64,000 nt of DNA from Legionella bozemanae (GTDB taxonomy: Bacteria; Pseudomonadota; Gammaproteobacteria; Legionellales; Legionellaceae): NCBI RefSeq assembly GCF_001648595.1, contig NZ_LBAW01000016.1:43347-107346 (forward strand). The letters run 5' to 3'. Below are positions 63,709 through 64,000 of this stretch, piece after piece (the stretch's first letter is position 1; every line of letters starts with the position of its first letter). Position numbers and translations under genes: made by a program. Below the pieces are notes generated by a model. That model did not search any database and was not told where the DNA came from. It worked only from the letters and a program-made list of their open reading frames with translations.

Positions 63709-64000
63709 TTATTATACTCCTTGCTAAGAATGTATTAACTATGATGTCTTTGTAAATGCCCATCAAAAGTCGGCTCTGCACTATGATGAGTATGAATGCA
63801 AAAATCAAGATACCAGACTCGATTTATAAATTTTTGATAATTTGTCCATAGCACCACGTCCTGAGACTTGTTCGCAGGATCCAGAACATCGAGAATAAGG
63901 ACTGATTAACTAGATCGATTATGGATTCCGCGAACAAGTCCTGTACGATCCCCACAAAATTCAAAGAAAGACTGTAGTGGGGGTCTGTGTTGTGGCATTT
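63709..64000. other. Right-hand end of window, no gene
   Basis: 292 bp upstream of the Map-like gene. No convincing coding frame is seen. It contains the palindrome at 63865-63940 and then unique sequence to the edge. Confidence 0.5.
63865..63940. repeat. Palindrome of the CTTGTTCGC family
   Basis: GACTTGTTCGCAGGATCC (63865-63882) is the near complement of GGATTCCGCGAACAAGTC (63923-63940), with a 40-base AT-rich centre. The core CTTGT(T/C)CGC(G)GGATC also occurs inside the repeat at 21361-21530 (about 21430-21445). Confidence 0.72.

Overview
The window is AT-rich, gene-dense DNA of gammaproteobacterial type, most likely a Legionella species outside L. pneumophila. This is an inference from gene content: an ATP-grasp-like gshA next to gshB, a Com1/DsbA2-like thiol oxidoreductase, a histidine acid phosphatase of the Map type, many secreted or effector-like proteins with no clear relatives, and several families of small palindromic repeats between genes. 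No tRNA, rRNA, CRISPR array, integrase or complete insertion sequence was found.

Layout. 1-2450: metNIQ methionine transporter, metN cut by the window edge and metI/metQ separated by a 140-bp MITE-like element. 2.9-4.8 kb: an effector-like coiled-coil protein and a 55-aa acidic protein. 4.9-9.6 kb, minus strand: rsmJ, glyS, glyQ and a DsbA-type protein. 10-16.5 kb: the most unusual region, with two convergent two-gene cassettes. Each pairs an outer-membrane beta-barrel gene with a large secreted protein carrying an N-terminal Ig-like domain (an Asp-box repeat protein on the plus strand, a clostripain-type C11 peptidase on the minus strand). Between them lie decayed copies of the uvrD 3' end and of the Asp-box gene 3' end. 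Intact uvrD follows.

19-21.3 kb: a prolyl-iminopeptidase homologue lacking its nucleophile serine, dtd and mlaA. 22.4-24.6 kb: gshAB. 24.9-25.5 kb: membrane protein and rhodanese. 26.7-30 kb: PafA-like phosphatase, udk, fabI. 31.2-36.1 kb: kdsA, pyrG, ribBA and ribD on the minus strand. 36.3-46.6 kb: BepA-like protease, yajQ, a 689-aa membrane-anchored protein, MATE and MFS transporters, a lipase-like hydrolase and acylphosphatase. 46.8-52.8 kb: thioesterase, radical SAM protein, small exported and basic peptides, a ThiM homologue with an altered active site, a methyltransferase and an exported GH3 enzyme. 53-59 kb: an AA10 polysaccharide monooxygenase, a GT39-like glycosyltransferase, an exported chorismate-lyase-like protein, an AttH/CrtC lipocalin-like protein and a Glu-rich protein. 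59.4-63.7 kb: an apparent operon of M32 carboxypeptidase, a DUF2282/BufA-like peptide and a membrane class III nucleotide cyclase, then a Map-like phosphatase.

Repeats are a recurrent theme. At least four well-preserved 78-90 bp palindromes have arms that change in step between copies. A MITE-like family (about 140 bp) shows the same co-variation in its terminal repeats, and a third family is about 134-170 bp. Palindrome ends supply the TAG stop codon of rsmJ and of acylphosphatase. The main candidates for new biology are the beta-barrel/secreted-protein cassettes, the BufA-like/cyclase operon without visible bufB or bufC, and two homologues (Pip, ThiM) that lack hallmark catalytic residues.
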